Shown here in pieces: positions 43,925 through 52,357 of a stretch of DNA of 64,000 nt (within the stretch, counting starts at the first letter, position 1; the number at the start of each line of letters is the position of its first letter). The notes below the pieces were generated by a model. That model made no database searches and was not told the DNA's origin. It saw only the letters and a program-made list of their open reading frames with translations. The stretch is from Pseudomonas migulae. GTDB lineage: Bacteria; Pseudomonadota; Gammaproteobacteria; Pseudomonadales; Pseudomonadaceae. The position numbers were made by a program, and so were the translations under genes. The stretch covers positions 5,506,501 to 5,570,500 of the forward strand of contig NZ_JALJWR010000001.1 of NCBI RefSeq assembly GCF_024169315.1. Direction: 5' to 3'.

Positions 43925-44314
43925 ATGACGACTTATAACTGGGATTTGATTGAGCGCTTGCTGCACGAAGTGCAAAACGCAGCACCCAACTTCACGCCAC
44001 GGCCCTATGCCGAGCAGTACGCCGCGGAAAAAGCCACGGAGGGCGAACAGACTGAAAACCTGGATCACCTGAAAGCGGTGGCCGGCGAGTACGAAAAGTT
44101 ACTGCTGGAGCGCGGTTACATCGAACCTCGGCCTGAAGAACAGGGTGGGACCGGTTCTAATTACATGCTGACGCCACGGGGTTCGAGTTTGTTGAGCCTG
44201 ATCGACAGCAGCATTCCGGGCAATGATCATCCGCGGCAAGTGCTGGATGAGCAGGAAGATGCGCTGGATGAAGTGACGTTTGATGAAGTGGCGTCAAAGG
44301 CGCAGATCGCCTGA
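43925..44314 (+). CDS. Small winged-helix-like protein (DUF2513-type), unknown function
   Basis: This 129-aa soluble protein begins MTTYNWDLIERLLHEVQNAA. It goes on with helical DHLKAVAGEYEKLLLERGYI near residues 48-68 and a wing-like GSNYMLTPRGSSLLSLIDS near 80-98. That pattern, helix, helix, then L-T-P-R-G-S-x-L-L, resembles a DUF2513-type winged helix, so DNA binding is plausible but unproven. The tail is acidic. The ATG at 43925 has a GGAGG site at 43910-43914. A REP pair follows. Confidence 0.78.
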   Translation: MTTYNWDLIERLLHEVQNAAPNFTPRPYAEQYAAEKATEGEQTENLDHLKAVAGEYEKLLLERGYIEPRPEEQGGTGSNYMLTPRGSSLLSLIDSSIPGNDHPRQVLDEQEDALDEVTFDEVASKAQIA

Positions 44315-44331
44315 TTGCACCTATAACCAAC

Positions 44332-44422
44332 TGTGGGAGCGGGCTTGCTCGCGAATGCGATTTAACATTCAACATATCTGTGGACTATTACACCGCATTC
44401 GCGAGCAAGCCCGCTCCCACAT
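44332..44422. repeat. REP inverted pair
   Basis: Arms TGTGGGAGCGGGCTTGCTCG (from 44332) and its complement ending at 44422 lie between convergent genes. Confidence 0.9.
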
Positions 44423-44439
44423 TGGATTTCTGTTGTCCC

Positions 44440-45309
44440 TTAGCTCTGTTTCGCGGCCTTAAGGCACTTCAAATCATTGAAGTCCTTGCGCACTCCTTCG
44501 ATTTTCTTCAACAACCGCTCACGCTGGGCCGGTGTGCTCTCGGCCATCACATCCACAAACAGGCTCCGCGCCTGCGCTTCTGTGTTGGCGTAAGCCTTAC
44601 GGTAATCGGCCGTCCATAGACTCTCGCGATTCACCAGAAGTGTCTCGATTCTCTGTGGGAATTCCGGACTCTGACGTTGCGCAACCGCCGCGCTGAATTG
44701 CTTCTGCCAATGAGCCCGGTTGGCAATCCATTGCGTGTTCTGTTCACCCAAGGCATTCGACCAGGCGACGACTCGTTGTTGCTGGGTTGGACTGAGCGGG
44801 CCGAGCCAGTCATTCAAGCGTTTTTCCATACGTTCGCCGCGCTCCTTGATCTGCTGATCGAGGGGCGGTTTCAGGTAATCCTGCTGGCGTTTACGCTGGT
44901 CCTTGGCAAACGCGTCGTTCATCTCTGCCACTTGCTTGTCATCCAGCCCCTGCAACAGCTCGATGGCCGACGGCGTGATTTCCCGTGCCGTCTGGGCGAT
45001 GGCTTGTTTGGCTTCCCGGGTGCGGGCTTGCAGCGCGGCGTCGGTCACCTGATTGGTTTCCACCATCGATTGCAAGCGGTCGAGCCAGTCGAGGTAACCC
45101 GGCAGTTGCGTGGTGCAGTGCCAGCTCAGGTGTTCTTTCAGGCGCTCGTTGAACCAGCCTTTCTGCTCGCCGTTCATGTCCAGGTAATCGCTGAGCGTCC
45201 ACGGAATGATTACGTCGAGGTTGCGATAGGCCAGGCCCACGCGACTGCACGCGCCAAGGGCGAGACTGAGGGTGATGACGATGGCGAGACACTTCAACCA
45301 GCGCGACAT
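44440..45309 (-). CDS. DUF6279-family lipoprotein
   Basis: This 289-aa lipoprotein has lipobox LALGAC near residues 16-21 and a mature part that is almost all helical. The conserved opening RVGLAYRNLDVIIPWTLSDYL is near 23-43 and WFNERLKEHLSWHCTTQLPGYL near 52-73. Glu/Gln-rich helices follow, with the trait QQQRVVAWSNALGEQNTQWI near 178. This matches the DUF6279 lipoproteins of Pseudomonas, of unknown function. It is monocistronic. Confidence 0.88.
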   Translation of the reverse strand: MSRWLKCLAIVITLSLALGACSRVGLAYRNLDVIIPWTLSDYLDMNGEQKGWFNERLKEHLSWHCTTQLPGYLDWLDRLQSMVETNQVTDAALQARTREAKQAIAQTAREITPSAIELLQGLDDKQVAEMNDAFAKDQRKRQQDYLKPPLDQQIKERGERMEKRLNDWLGPLSPTQQQRVVAWSNALGEQNTQWIANRAHWQKQFSAAVAQRQSPEFPQRIETLLVNRESLWTADYRKAYANTEAQARSLFVDVMAESTPAQRERLLKKIEGVRKDFNDLKCLKAAKQS

Positions 45310-45374
45310 GGGCGAGTCCTTGCGATAGCGTAGGTTCTCATGTGAACGCAGGATGAGCCTGCCAGTTCAGCCGA

Positions 45375-46091
45375 TCAATAGAACGCGTGTTCGGCCTTGA
45401 GGGTGACCAGGCCGTCGCACTGACTGTTGTGCCCGGAGTAGGCGGAGCAGTCGCTGCCGCTGAGGCTGGAGTCGCTGTAGATCAGGTCCAGGTCGATGCC
45501 CATGAACGGCCGGGACAGGGTCAATGACCAGTCGGTGAAACTGCCTACATACCCACCGTCCACCGACACCGGTGTGTTGAGCTGGTGGGTGGTGTATTTC
45601 ATGCTGATCCCGACGCCGAACGGCTGATTGCCGCCCAGGTCGGCGAACACTGTGCTGTTCTGTTTGTCGGGGTCGTTGCTGAAGGCTGCGCCGAAACGGC
45701 TGCCCAGCAGGGTCAGGCCGCCGAAGAGTTCCTGGGTGTCGAGGGTATCCACCTTCGGGTAGCTGTAGCGGATCATGCCGACTTCGTAACCGAGGGTTTG
45801 GTCGAAGGGTTGTTTAAAACCCATGTAGGAATCGACTTCCAGATTGTTCCCCTGGCTCAATCCCATGCTCGGTGACCATTGGCCGAAGTAGAAGCCGCTG
45901 TCGTGGCTCAGGTCGAGGCCGCCGTGAAAGGAACCGGTGGTCGAGGGTTTGACCAGCCCCTGGGCCATGCTGCGACTGGGGGTGGTGCCGAGCTTGAGAT
46001 CGAAGTCCCCCAGTTCACGCTGGAAGATTTGCGCGTCGGCGACCGGGCTTGAAAGCAGCCCGCCGAGCAAAAACAGAAAGGGTTTGAGCAT
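45375..46091 (-). CDS. TorF-family putative outer-membrane protein
   Basis: This 238-aa protein has a signal peptide (MLKPFLFLLGGLLSSPVADA, then QIFQREL). The rest fits a small beta-barrel of the TorF/TIGR02001 type: GSFHGGLDLSHDSGFYFGQW near residues 53-72, NNLEVDSYMGFKQ near 82 and a C-terminal strand GLVTLKAEHAFY ending in an aromatic. Function unknown, probably a small pore. It is separate from the lipoprotein gene by 65 bp on the same strand. Confidence 0.85.
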   Translation of the reverse strand: MLKPFLFLLGGLLSSPVADAQIFQRELGDFDLKLGTTPSRSMAQGLVKPSTTGSFHGGLDLSHDSGFYFGQWSPSMGLSQGNNLEVDSYMGFKQPFDQTLGYEVGMIRYSYPKVDTLDTQELFGGLTLLGSRFGAAFSNDPDKQNSTVFADLGGNQPFGVGISMKYTTHQLNTPVSVDGGYVGSFTDWSLTLSRPFMGIDLDLIYSDSSLSGSDCSAYSGHNSQCDGLVTLKAEHAFY

Positions 46092-46307
46092 GCGTCACTC
46101 CATGACAGCGGGGAGCAGAAACGAAAAACTGCTGAAACGCTTAATCTAGACGTGTGCAAGCATACCGGCGAATGCTCGGCATCGAGGGCCGTTCGTCGAT
46201 TTTTGAAATATTGATGGTTTGACGGGGTGTTGCGGGAGGGTTCCAGTCCAAGCGCTTCGAAGCTCAAAGCGCTTACGGACCAGGTGACGCGAGGATCTGT
46301 AACGGTG

Positions 46308-46496
46308 TTACTTTTTGCCGAGCGTGATCTGCTTGGACGGGCCGAACGTCTGGCCGCTGACGCCTTTGGCAATTTGCTGGATCTCGCCACCGGACTTGAG
46401 GAACGCAGCAATCTGGTTGTTGATCGATTCGCTGGTTTCAACGGCTGGAGCTGGCTTTGCTTTGCTGTTGGATGCTTTTACACGCATGGCGGCCAT
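46308..46496 (-). CDS. Short SutA-like basic protein, possible transcription factor
   Basis: This 62-aa protein has a basic, low-complexity N-terminus (RVKASNSKAKPAPA) and a C-terminal motif INNQIAAFLKSGGEIQQIAK. The F-L-x-x-G-G-x-I-Q-x-I pattern recalls, from memory, the end of SutA, the small acidic factor that binds RNA polymerase in slow-growing P. aeruginosa; the N-terminus here is basic rather than acidic. It is therefore at best a relative of one domain. The ATG at 46496 has AGGTTA upstream; another ATG at 46487 would make a 59-aa form. Confidence 0.7.
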   Translation of the reverse strand: MAAMRVKASNSKAKPAPAVETSESINNQIAAFLKSGGEIQQIAKGVSGQTFGPSKQITLGKK

Positions 46497-46847
46497 TAAC
46501 CTGTAGAAAATTAACTTGGCCACGCATCGTACAGGAAATACTTGACAATTGCTTGGTAAATATCCCCCTGAAATACACATCACAAAAACACGGTCAGTCG
46601 CAAGTTGTTATTCGAAATATCCACGTAAGCTGCTGTTTTAAATAAGAACATCGGTGGATATAAATGGAATTTTTCCGGCTCGGAGGGGCGAAAATCAGCA
46701 GGCTGGTCTGACGAGTGGCCAGAGGTGTCCGAGAAAACCCAGGAAAATTAAGACCTTCACAGGATTTTTCTCGCGCCACCTGGCCGGGCGTCGAACGGCG
46801 CGTGCAAAAACGGGTAGAATGCCGCCCACGCAATGAGGGTATTGGAA
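46497..46847. other. Divergent gap between the SutA-like gene and cvfB
   Basis: This gap of about 350 bp carries no gene. TAGAAT at 46815-46820 is a plausible -10 box for cvfB but lacks a good -35. Low-GC stretches (46505-46660) contrast with the flanks and may be promoter DNA of the small gene. Confidence 0.4.
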
Positions 46848-47684
46848 ATGGCTTTAGTCGGGCGTTACAACAGTTTGCAAGTGGTTAAACACACTAACTT
46901 CGGTTTATATCTGGACGGTGGCGCGGATGGCGAAATCCTTCTGCCTAATCGTTATATCCCCAAAGATATTCCCAGCGAAGATGAAGACTGGCTCAACGTT
47001 TTTATTTATCTGGACAGCGATGACAAACTTATCGCAACTACCGAAAAGCCGAAAGTGCAAGTCGGTGAATTCGCCAGTTTGAAAGTCGTTGAAGTCAACA
47101 GCATCGGTGTTTTCCTGGATTGGGGTCTGCCGAAGGACCTGTTGCTGCCGTACTCCGAAGAAAAGCGCCAGATGACCGCAGGCGAGTACGTCGTGGTGCA
47201 CGTCTACCTCGACAAGCACACCCGCCGCATCACTGCGACCGCGCGTCTGGACCGTTATCTGGACAAGACCCCGGCCAGCTACACCCCTGGCCAGGAAGTT
47301 GATCTGCTGGTTGCCGAAGCCACCGACATGGGCTTCAAGGCGATCATCAACAACAAGCACTGGGGCCTGATCCACAAGAACGAAATCTTCAAGTTCATGC
47401 GCGCCGGCAAGGAAGAGAAAGGCTTCATCAAGGAAGTTCGGGCCGACGGCAAGATCAGCCTGAGCCTGCAACCGGTGGGCGAAGAAGCAGCCACCAGCCT
47501 CAACTCGAAGATCCTCGCCAAGTTGCGTGAAAACAACGGCACGCTGCCGGTGAGCGACAAGAGTGACCCGACGGTGATCACCAGCATGTTTGGCGTCAGC
47601 AAGGGCAACTTCAAAAAGGCCATTGGTGCGCTGTACAAGAATGGCCAGATCGTTATTCACGCCGATCGCATTGAACTGAGCTGA
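46848..47684 (+). CDS. cvfB: CvfB-family S1-domain RNA-binding protein
   Basis: This 278-aa protein of the CvfB family has three S1-like RNA-binding domains and a C-terminal winged helix. Visible are SLQVVKHTNFGLYLDGGADG near residues 9-28, ASLKVVEVNSIGVFLDWG near 77-94, VDLLVAEATDMGFKAIIN near 146-163 and the winged helix with MFGVSKGNFKKAIGALYKNG near 246-265. In Gram-positive bacteria CvfB affects virulence factor expression through RNA binding; the role in Pseudomonas is unknown. I prefer the ATG at 46848 after GAGGGTATTG over the ATG at 46833. Confidence 0.9.
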   Translation: MALVGRYNSLQVVKHTNFGLYLDGGADGEILLPNRYIPKDIPSEDEDWLNVFIYLDSDDKLIATTEKPKVQVGEFASLKVVEVNSIGVFLDWGLPKDLLLPYSEEKRQMTAGEYVVVHVYLDKHTRRITATARLDRYLDKTPASYTPGQEVDLLVAEATDMGFKAIINNKHWGLIHKNEIFKFMRAGKEEKGFIKEVRADGKISLSLQPVGEEAATSLNSKILAKLRENNGTLPVSDKSDPTVITSMFGVSKGNFKKAIGALYKNGQIVIHADRIELS

Positions 47685-47749
47685 TTGCACGCCGGCCTTT
47701 GCTTTAACTGTCGAGTCATTGCCATGGATTGTGTTGACGAGGTGTTCCG

Positions 47750-48682
47750 GTGAGCGCCAATCGCCGTAGCGCCGATGCTTTTGCCCTGCAAGTGATGATG
47801 GGGTTGTGCCTGATCTGGGGCGTGCAGCAGGTGATGATCAAGTGGGCGGCGCCTGACATCGCGCCGGTCATGCAGGCTGCGGGGCGGTCGGGCATTTCTG
47901 CGTTGCTTGTAGGATTGCTGATCTGCTGGAAGGGCGGCTGGGATCAGGTCGGCAAAACGTGGCGCGGTGGATTGTTGGCCGGTGCGCTGTTCGGACTGGA
48001 GTTCTTCTTCATTTCCGAAGGCCTGCAGTTGACCACGGCCGCTCACATGTCGGTGTTTCTTTACACCGCGCCGATCTTCACCGCATTGGGCGTGCACTGG
48101 CTGTTGCCGAGTGAACGTTTGAGGCCCGTCCAGTGGCTGGGCATTTTCCTCGCCTTCATCGGGATTGCCATCGCGTTTGCCGGTGGCGTGTCGTGGGACA
48201 ACCTCGATCGCCGCATGTTGATGGGGGATGCGCTTGGCGTATTGGCCGGTGCCGCCTGGGGCGCGACCACCGTCGTGGTGCGTGCGTCGCGCCTGTCGGA
48301 AGCGCCGGTGACGCTCACGTTGTTCTACCAGCTGATTGTCGGTTTCGTCGGTTTGCTGCTGATCGCGATGCTCAGTGGCCAGGTCACCCACGTCAGCCTG
48401 ACCACCGTGGCGGTGGCCAGTGTGCTGTTCCAGGGTCTGGTGGTGTCGTTCTTCAGCTACCTGACCTGGTTCTGGTTGCTGCGTCGCTATCTGGCGGCGA
48501 ACCTGGCGGTGTTTTCGTTCATGACGCCGTTGTTCGGCGTCACGTTCGGTGTGGTCTTGCTGGACGAAGCGCTGAGCCTCAACTTCGTCATCGGTGCCGT
48601 GCTGGTACTGCTCGGCATCACGTTTGTCAGCGCTGAACAGTGGGTGCGCCGCCGTTTGCGCAAAGCCCTCGGCCAGCACTGA
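47750..48682 (+). CDS. EamA/DMT-family transporter
   Basis: This 310-aa transporter with ten predicted helices is the third DMT gene in the window. Helix 1 reads GLCLIWGVQQVMIKWAAPDI, repeat 1 ends in MSVFLYTAPIFTALGVHWLL and repeat 2 in FMTPLFGVTFGVVLLDEAL. The substrate is unknown. It starts with GTG at 47750, behind GACGAGGTG. Its last 56 bp overlap, in the convergent sense, the 3' end of the MFS gene at 48627-49808. Confidence 0.87.
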   Translation: MSANRRSADAFALQVMMGLCLIWGVQQVMIKWAAPDIAPVMQAAGRSGISALLVGLLICWKGGWDQVGKTWRGGLLAGALFGLEFFFISEGLQLTTAAHMSVFLYTAPIFTALGVHWLLPSERLRPVQWLGIFLAFIGIAIAFAGGVSWDNLDRRMLMGDALGVLAGAAWGATTVVVRASRLSEAPVTLTLFYQLIVGFVGLLLIAMLSGQVTHVSLTTVAVASVLFQGLVVSFFSYLTWFWLLRRYLAANLAVFSFMTPLFGVTFGVVLLDEALSLNFVIGAVLVLLGITFVSAEQWVRRRLRKALGQH

Positions 48683-49808
48683 CCGGACCCAACAACAGAC
48701 CACCCGCGATAAACAAACCGCTGCCCGCAACGATCAGCGCCGGCTGCAAACCACCGCTGAAATGGCTGCTCAATGCGGCCAGCAACGGTCCGGCGAGCTG
48801 ACCCAAGGCGAAGAATGCGGTCAGCAGCCCGGCGTTGCGCTGAGTGGCGTGGGGCGCCAGTTCCCGCGAGCGTTGCATCACCAGCTGCATGCAAGCCAGG
48901 AACGGCGTGCCACACAGGATCACCCCCAGCGCCAGGCCTGACCCGCTGCCCAGCAGGCAGGCGAACACACCGGCTGCTTGCAGCCACAGCGTTGCCATCA
49001 GCCAATGACGGGTGGCGTTCGGGTTGTGACGACGAAGACTCACCAGCACCACGCCGATGGCCGAGGCCAGGCCAAAGAATGGCCAGAACAGGTCCGCTTG
49101 CCATTGGCCATGGAACTGCGCGTTGGCCATCTGCGAGAGGAAAGTGGCCGGGATGATGTAGCCCAGACCGTACAACAAGTAGATCACCCCCAAACGGCCG
49201 ATCCCCTGGTTGCCTGAACCGGCAGCGCTGGAGGCGACGGCCACGGTGGCGGACGGTTGGGGCAGGAATGGCAGAATCCCCAACAGCATCACCAGTGCGA
49301 CGCCGGCGTATACCAACCACAAGGTGGCAGAGGTCTGTCCCAACAGGTTCGAGCCCAACGCCAACAATCCTGTCAGAAAAATACCCAGGCCCGGTCCGGC
49401 AAATACCACTGCGCCAAGCCGAGGTCGACCGGCTGCCGCGGCCAGTGGCTGGCTCAACGCGGTGATCATCACCAGCACCCAGGCGCTGGCCACACCCGTG
49501 CCGAAACGCAGCAACAGATGCGACCAGAAGCCGTTCGCCCAGAACGAGGCGAGCGTGAGTAATACACACAGCCACAACCCGCCCAGCAGCCGTTGCCGGA
49601 CTTGCTCGGGACGCCGACAGAACATCGCGTCCACGGCGCCAACGAAATATCCAAGGTAGTTGGCGGCGGCAATCAGACCGGCAGCTGTGAGGTCGATCTG
49701 ACCTTCGCTGAGCAGGTGCGGCAATTGCGGGGTGAGGGCGAACCGCCCGATGCCCATGGCCATCATGAGCGCGATAAAACTGGCGAGTAAGCGAATCAGC
49801 GGGGACAT
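48627..49808 (-). CDS. YbfB/YjiJ-type MFS transporter
   Basis: This 393-aa membrane protein has 12 predicted transmembrane segments. MMAMGIGRFALTPQLPHLL near residues 15-33 and AANYLGYFVGAVDA near 48-61 are the YbfB/YjiJ subfamily signature of the major facilitator superfamily. Substrate unknown; a role in efflux of small molecules is plausible. It is divergent from the LysR gene at 49912, with 103 bp between start codons, so that regulator probably controls it. Its 3' end overlaps the DMT gene by 56 bp. Confidence 0.89.
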   Translation of the reverse strand: MSPLIRLLASFIALMMAMGIGRFALTPQLPHLLSEGQIDLTAAGLIAAANYLGYFVGAVDAMFCRRPEQVRQRLLGGLWLCVLLTLASFWANGFWSHLLLRFGTGVASAWVLVMITALSQPLAAAAGRPRLGAVVFAGPGLGIFLTGLLALGSNLLGQTSATLWLVYAGVALVMLLGILPFLPQPSATVAVASSAAGSGNQGIGRLGVIYLLYGLGYIIPATFLSQMANAQFHGQWQADLFWPFFGLASAIGVVLVSLRRHNPNATRHWLMATLWLQAAGVFACLLGSGSGLALGVILCGTPFLACMQLVMQRSRELAPHATQRNAGLLTAFFALGQLAGPLLAALSSHFSGGLQPALIVAGSGLFIAGGLLLGPVSAGRGLCANGGAPTVQR

Positions 49809-49911
49809 AGTCTGAGTTCCGGCAGAGGGTCAATGACCGTCAGGCTAAGACTGATTGACTTTCTTTAAAAATGAATAATAGTGAGTAACTTGTTCTGATT
49901 TGGAGAATGGT

Positions 49912-50805
49912 GTGGAATTCAGCCAATTGCGGATCTTCCAGGCGGTGGCGGAAGAGGGCTCGATTACCCGTGCTGCCGAGCGTTTGCATCGGGTGCCATC
50001 GAACCTGTCGACACGACTCAAACAACTTGAGGAGCAGCTCGGCGTAGAACTCTTCTTGCGCGAGCGTCAGCGTTTGCAGTTGTCTCCTGCGGGAAAAGTC
50101 TTGCTGGACTACACCGCGAAGCTGTTCAACCTGCGTAATGAGGCGCAAGCGGCGGTGCAGGGCGGGCAACCGGCGGGTGATTTCGTGCTGGGTACGATGT
50201 ACAGCACCGCGGCCATTTACCTTCCGCAATTGTTGGCCCGCTATCACCGTACTTACCCGGCGGTGAACCTGCAGGTGCAGTCCGGGCCCAGCGGAGAGTT
50301 GCTGGAAGGCTTGCTCACCGGTCGTCTGGATGCGGCGCTGGTGGATGGCCCGCTGGAGCTGGCCGGGCTCGATGGCGTGCCCTTTCGCGAGGAACGTTTG
50401 GTGCTGATCAGCGAAGCCGATCATCCGCCGGTGCGCAGCGCGCTGGATGTGGAGGGGCGCTCGGTGTTTACCTTTCGCCAGGGCTGTTCTTACCGGACGC
50501 GTCTGGAAGCCTGGTTCTCCCATGATCACGCGGCCATGGGGCGGGCGATGGAGATTGAATCCTATCCGGGAATGCTCGCCTGCGTGATTGCCGGCTCGGG
50601 CGTGGCGTTGATGTCAGAGTCGATGCTGGCCAGCCTGCCGGGTCGCGAAAGTGTGGCGGTGCACCCGCTGGCCGAGCCGTTCGCCACGGCGACGACCTGG
50701 CTGATGTGGCGCAAGGGCATGGTCGGGGCCAATCTGAATGCGTGGATCGAGCAGCAAGAAGCGGTCTATCCGTCGGAAACGACACCGGCCCGGGCAATAG
50801 CCTGA
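49912..50805 (+). CDS. LysR-family transcriptional regulator
   Basis: This 297-aa LysR regulator has the helix-turn-helix RIFQAVAEEGSITRAAERLH, then RVPSNLSTRLKQLEEQLGVE, at residues 6-47 and the effector domain afterwards. The GTG at 49912, 5-8 bp after GGAG, is chosen because it opens the usual MEFSQLRIF start; the upstream TTG at 49900 has no ribosome site. It is divergently placed to the YbfB/YjiJ MFS gene and likely regulates it. The 103-bp gap contains A/T-rich sequence with no single convincing box. Confidence 0.9.
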   Translation: MEFSQLRIFQAVAEEGSITRAAERLHRVPSNLSTRLKQLEEQLGVELFLRERQRLQLSPAGKVLLDYTAKLFNLRNEAQAAVQGGQPAGDFVLGTMYSTAAIYLPQLLARYHRTYPAVNLQVQSGPSGELLEGLLTGRLDAALVDGPLELAGLDGVPFREERLVLISEADHPPVRSALDVEGRSVFTFRQGCSYRTRLEAWFSHDHAAMGRAMEIESYPGMLACVIAGSGVALMSESMLASLPGRESVAVHPLAEPFATATTWLMWRKGMVGANLNAWIEQQEAVYPSETTPARAIA

Positions 50806-50944
50806 ACTAATGGTCAGGTATTTGGATCAATTCAGTAACAGATCATTGCGGATTTTACCGAGCATTACGTAGGACTTCGGACTATTATCAGTGCGAAGGG
50901 GCTACAGAATTTCAGCCGCTCGGCACTACCCTGAAGGGGGCACC

Positions 50945-51085
50945 ATGAAAGAGAAAATCCAAAACTGGCTGCATGACCTGGGTGTCGCACTCGGTTTGAT
51001 CGAACCGCCTCTGCAACCTGTGCCAATCCGCACTGACGACGAGCAACGTCGCCGCCAGCCGCGCCGCCAGCCGCGCCGCCGGTAA
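50945..51085 (+). CDS. Very small PA1414-like protein, host mRNA of the SicX sRNA in P. aeruginosa
   Basis: This 46-aa protein begins MKEKIQNWLHDLGVALGLIE and ends in an Arg-rich tail (RRRQPRRQPRRR). From memory it is nearly identical to P. aeruginosa PA1414, whose 3' untranslated region yields the oxygen-responsive sRNA SicX. The amphipathic helix followed by a basic tail suggests membrane or RNA contact, but no function is known. An AGGGGG site lies 8 bp before the ATG. A degenerate Anr-like site (GGTAT-N4-ATCAA at 50817-50830) is upstream. The position near the gbu locus also fits PAO1. The 3' region here is a GTGACGAGGG hairpin repeat. Confidence 0.82.
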   Translation: MKEKIQNWLHDLGVALGLIEPPLQPVPIRTDDEQRRRQPRRQPRRR

Positions 51086-51120
51086 CGGCCGACACGAGGT
51101 CTGTGGCAAACGTGCTTTTT

Positions 51121-51267
51121 GTGACGAGGGGGCTTGTCGGAACGCCGCACCGCCCCGCTCGGCTGCGCAGCAGTCATAACATCGGCAGACGCGGTCCGCC
51201 TGACACAACCGGGGTGAATGGTTTTGGGGCTGCTTCGCAGCCCAACGGGGGCAAGCCCCCTCGCCAC
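51121..51267. repeat. REP-like hairpin region past the PA1414-like gene
   Basis: Outer arms GTGACGAGGGGGCTTG (51121-51136) and CAAGCCCCCTCGCCAC (51252-51267) enclose an inner stem GGGCTGCTTCGCAGCCC at 51227-51243. It lies where the 3' untranslated region or SicX-like RNA would be. Confidence 0.8.
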
Positions 51268-51307
51268 AGGTTTTCGGATGCCAAATAGTCCGTAGTTGGC
51301 ACACGCC

Positions 51308-51559
51308 TCAATCCCGCCCGATCTCCATCAAAAACCCACTCAAATCATTCACCGTCCTGGCGCTCTTGAGCATCCGGTCTTCCTCTGCCGTAAACGCCGT
51401 CAACCCCAGCTCATCTTCCAGATGGAAAATCAGGTCTTCGATGTCCGCTTTTTCCAACCCTAATTCCATCAGGCTGGCGTCATCGTCGAAGTCATCCTGA
51501 CGCTCCAGCAGTCGGCTGATGAAACGATGCACAGCGGAACGTACGGCGGCTCTTTTCAT
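51308..51559 (-). CDS. Carrier-protein-like polypeptide lacking the phosphopantetheine Ser
   Basis: This 83-aa protein looks like a four-helix acyl carrier protein: ASLMELGLEKADIEDLIFHL near residues 30-49, then EDELGLTAFTAEED and a last helix TVNDLSGFLMEIG. The segment aligned with the invariant D-S-L of carrier proteins reads E-K-A, so the Ser that carries 4'-phosphopantetheine is absent. It cannot be a normal carrier and may be a structural or regulatory relative. It is 55 bp downstream of the MBL-fold hydrolase on the same strand and is probably co-transcribed. Confidence 0.78.
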   Translation of the reverse strand: MKRAAVRSAVHRFISRLLERQDDFDDDASLMELGLEKADIEDLIFHLEDELGLTAFTAEEDRMLKSARTVNDLSGFLMEIGRD

Positions 51560-51614
51560 GAAGGCACTTCGAGGGTGTTGATCGTGATTTCCCTGCGCTT
51601 GAGTACAGCAGGCT

Positions 51615-52340
51615 TCAGGCGTGCGAGCGCTGCCACTCGTCAATCATGCTGCGCAAATGTTCGCCGGAAAAACTTCCGAAATGGCCGCCATGCACGGTGC
51701 GGATCGGCAACTCACGCAAGCGTTGCAGGCTGCGCGCGTAGTCATCGAGGTCGGAGTGGTAGGCGTCTTCGATCAGCGGCCCGTCGTAGATGATGTCGCC
51801 ACTGAACAGGGTTTCGGTGGCCGCTTCATACAGGCTGATGCCACCCGGTGAATGCCCGGGCGTGTGCAGCACTTGCAGCACGCGATTGCCCAGATCCAGC
51901 ACGTCACCTTCCTCGATCATCCCCGTGGCCGGTGCGGCTTTGACCCGGTATTCGGCGTAGCACAGCGGGCAGTCGGGGTGAGCCTCGAACATGTCGTCGC
52001 CGACGAATGCCCGGCTCAAATCGTTTTCGCCGTCAGGTGCCGCAAGGATGTCGGCCTCGGCAGGATGCACCAGGCGTTCAGCAAATTCGTGATGACCGGC
52101 GATGTGATCGAAATGGCAATGACTGGCCACGGCCACCAGCGGCCGTTCGGTGATCCACGGCAGTTGCTCGCGCAAGCTCACCAGTCCGGAGCCGCTGTCC
52201 AGCAGCAGGTCCTTGTCGCGGCCCTGAATGTGCCAGAGGTTGCAGCGGTAGAAGGGGCGGATGTAAGGCTCGTGGATCAGGCGGATGCCATCGCTGAGCT
52301 GTTTGACCTCGAACCACTGATCGCGAGCAACAATCTTCAT
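51615..52340 (-). CDS. MBL-fold metallo-hydrolase
   Basis: This 241-aa metallo-beta-lactamase-fold protein has the zinc motif SHCHFDHIAGHHEF near residues 73-86, TPGHSPGGISLY near 168-179 and GDIIYDG near 190. The substrate could be a thioester, lactone or phosphodiester; the sequence does not say. The ATG at 52340 follows GGAGAAAACC. It precedes the carrier-like gene on the same strand, and the sodium:solute symporter's terminator isolates it from the gbu operon. Confidence 0.9.
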   Translation of the reverse strand: MKIVARDQWFEVKQLSDGIRLIHEPYIRPFYRCNLWHIQGRDKDLLLDSGSGLVSLREQLPWITERPLVAVASHCHFDHIAGHHEFAERLVHPAEADILAAPDGENDLSRAFVGDDMFEAHPDCPLCYAEYRVKAAPATGMIEEGDVLDLGNRVLQVLHTPGHSPGGISLYEAATETLFSGDIIYDGPLIEDAYHSDLDDYARSLQRLRELPIRTVHGGHFGSFSGEHLRSMIDEWQRSHA

Positions 52341-52357
52341 CAAAGGTTTTCTCCAGA

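Noticed and set aside
50817..50830. Anr/Fnr box upstream of the PA1414-like gene
   Set aside because: GGTAT-N4-ATCAA matches only one half of TTGAT-N4-ATCAA. It is kept as a note in the gene entry and not called as a site.
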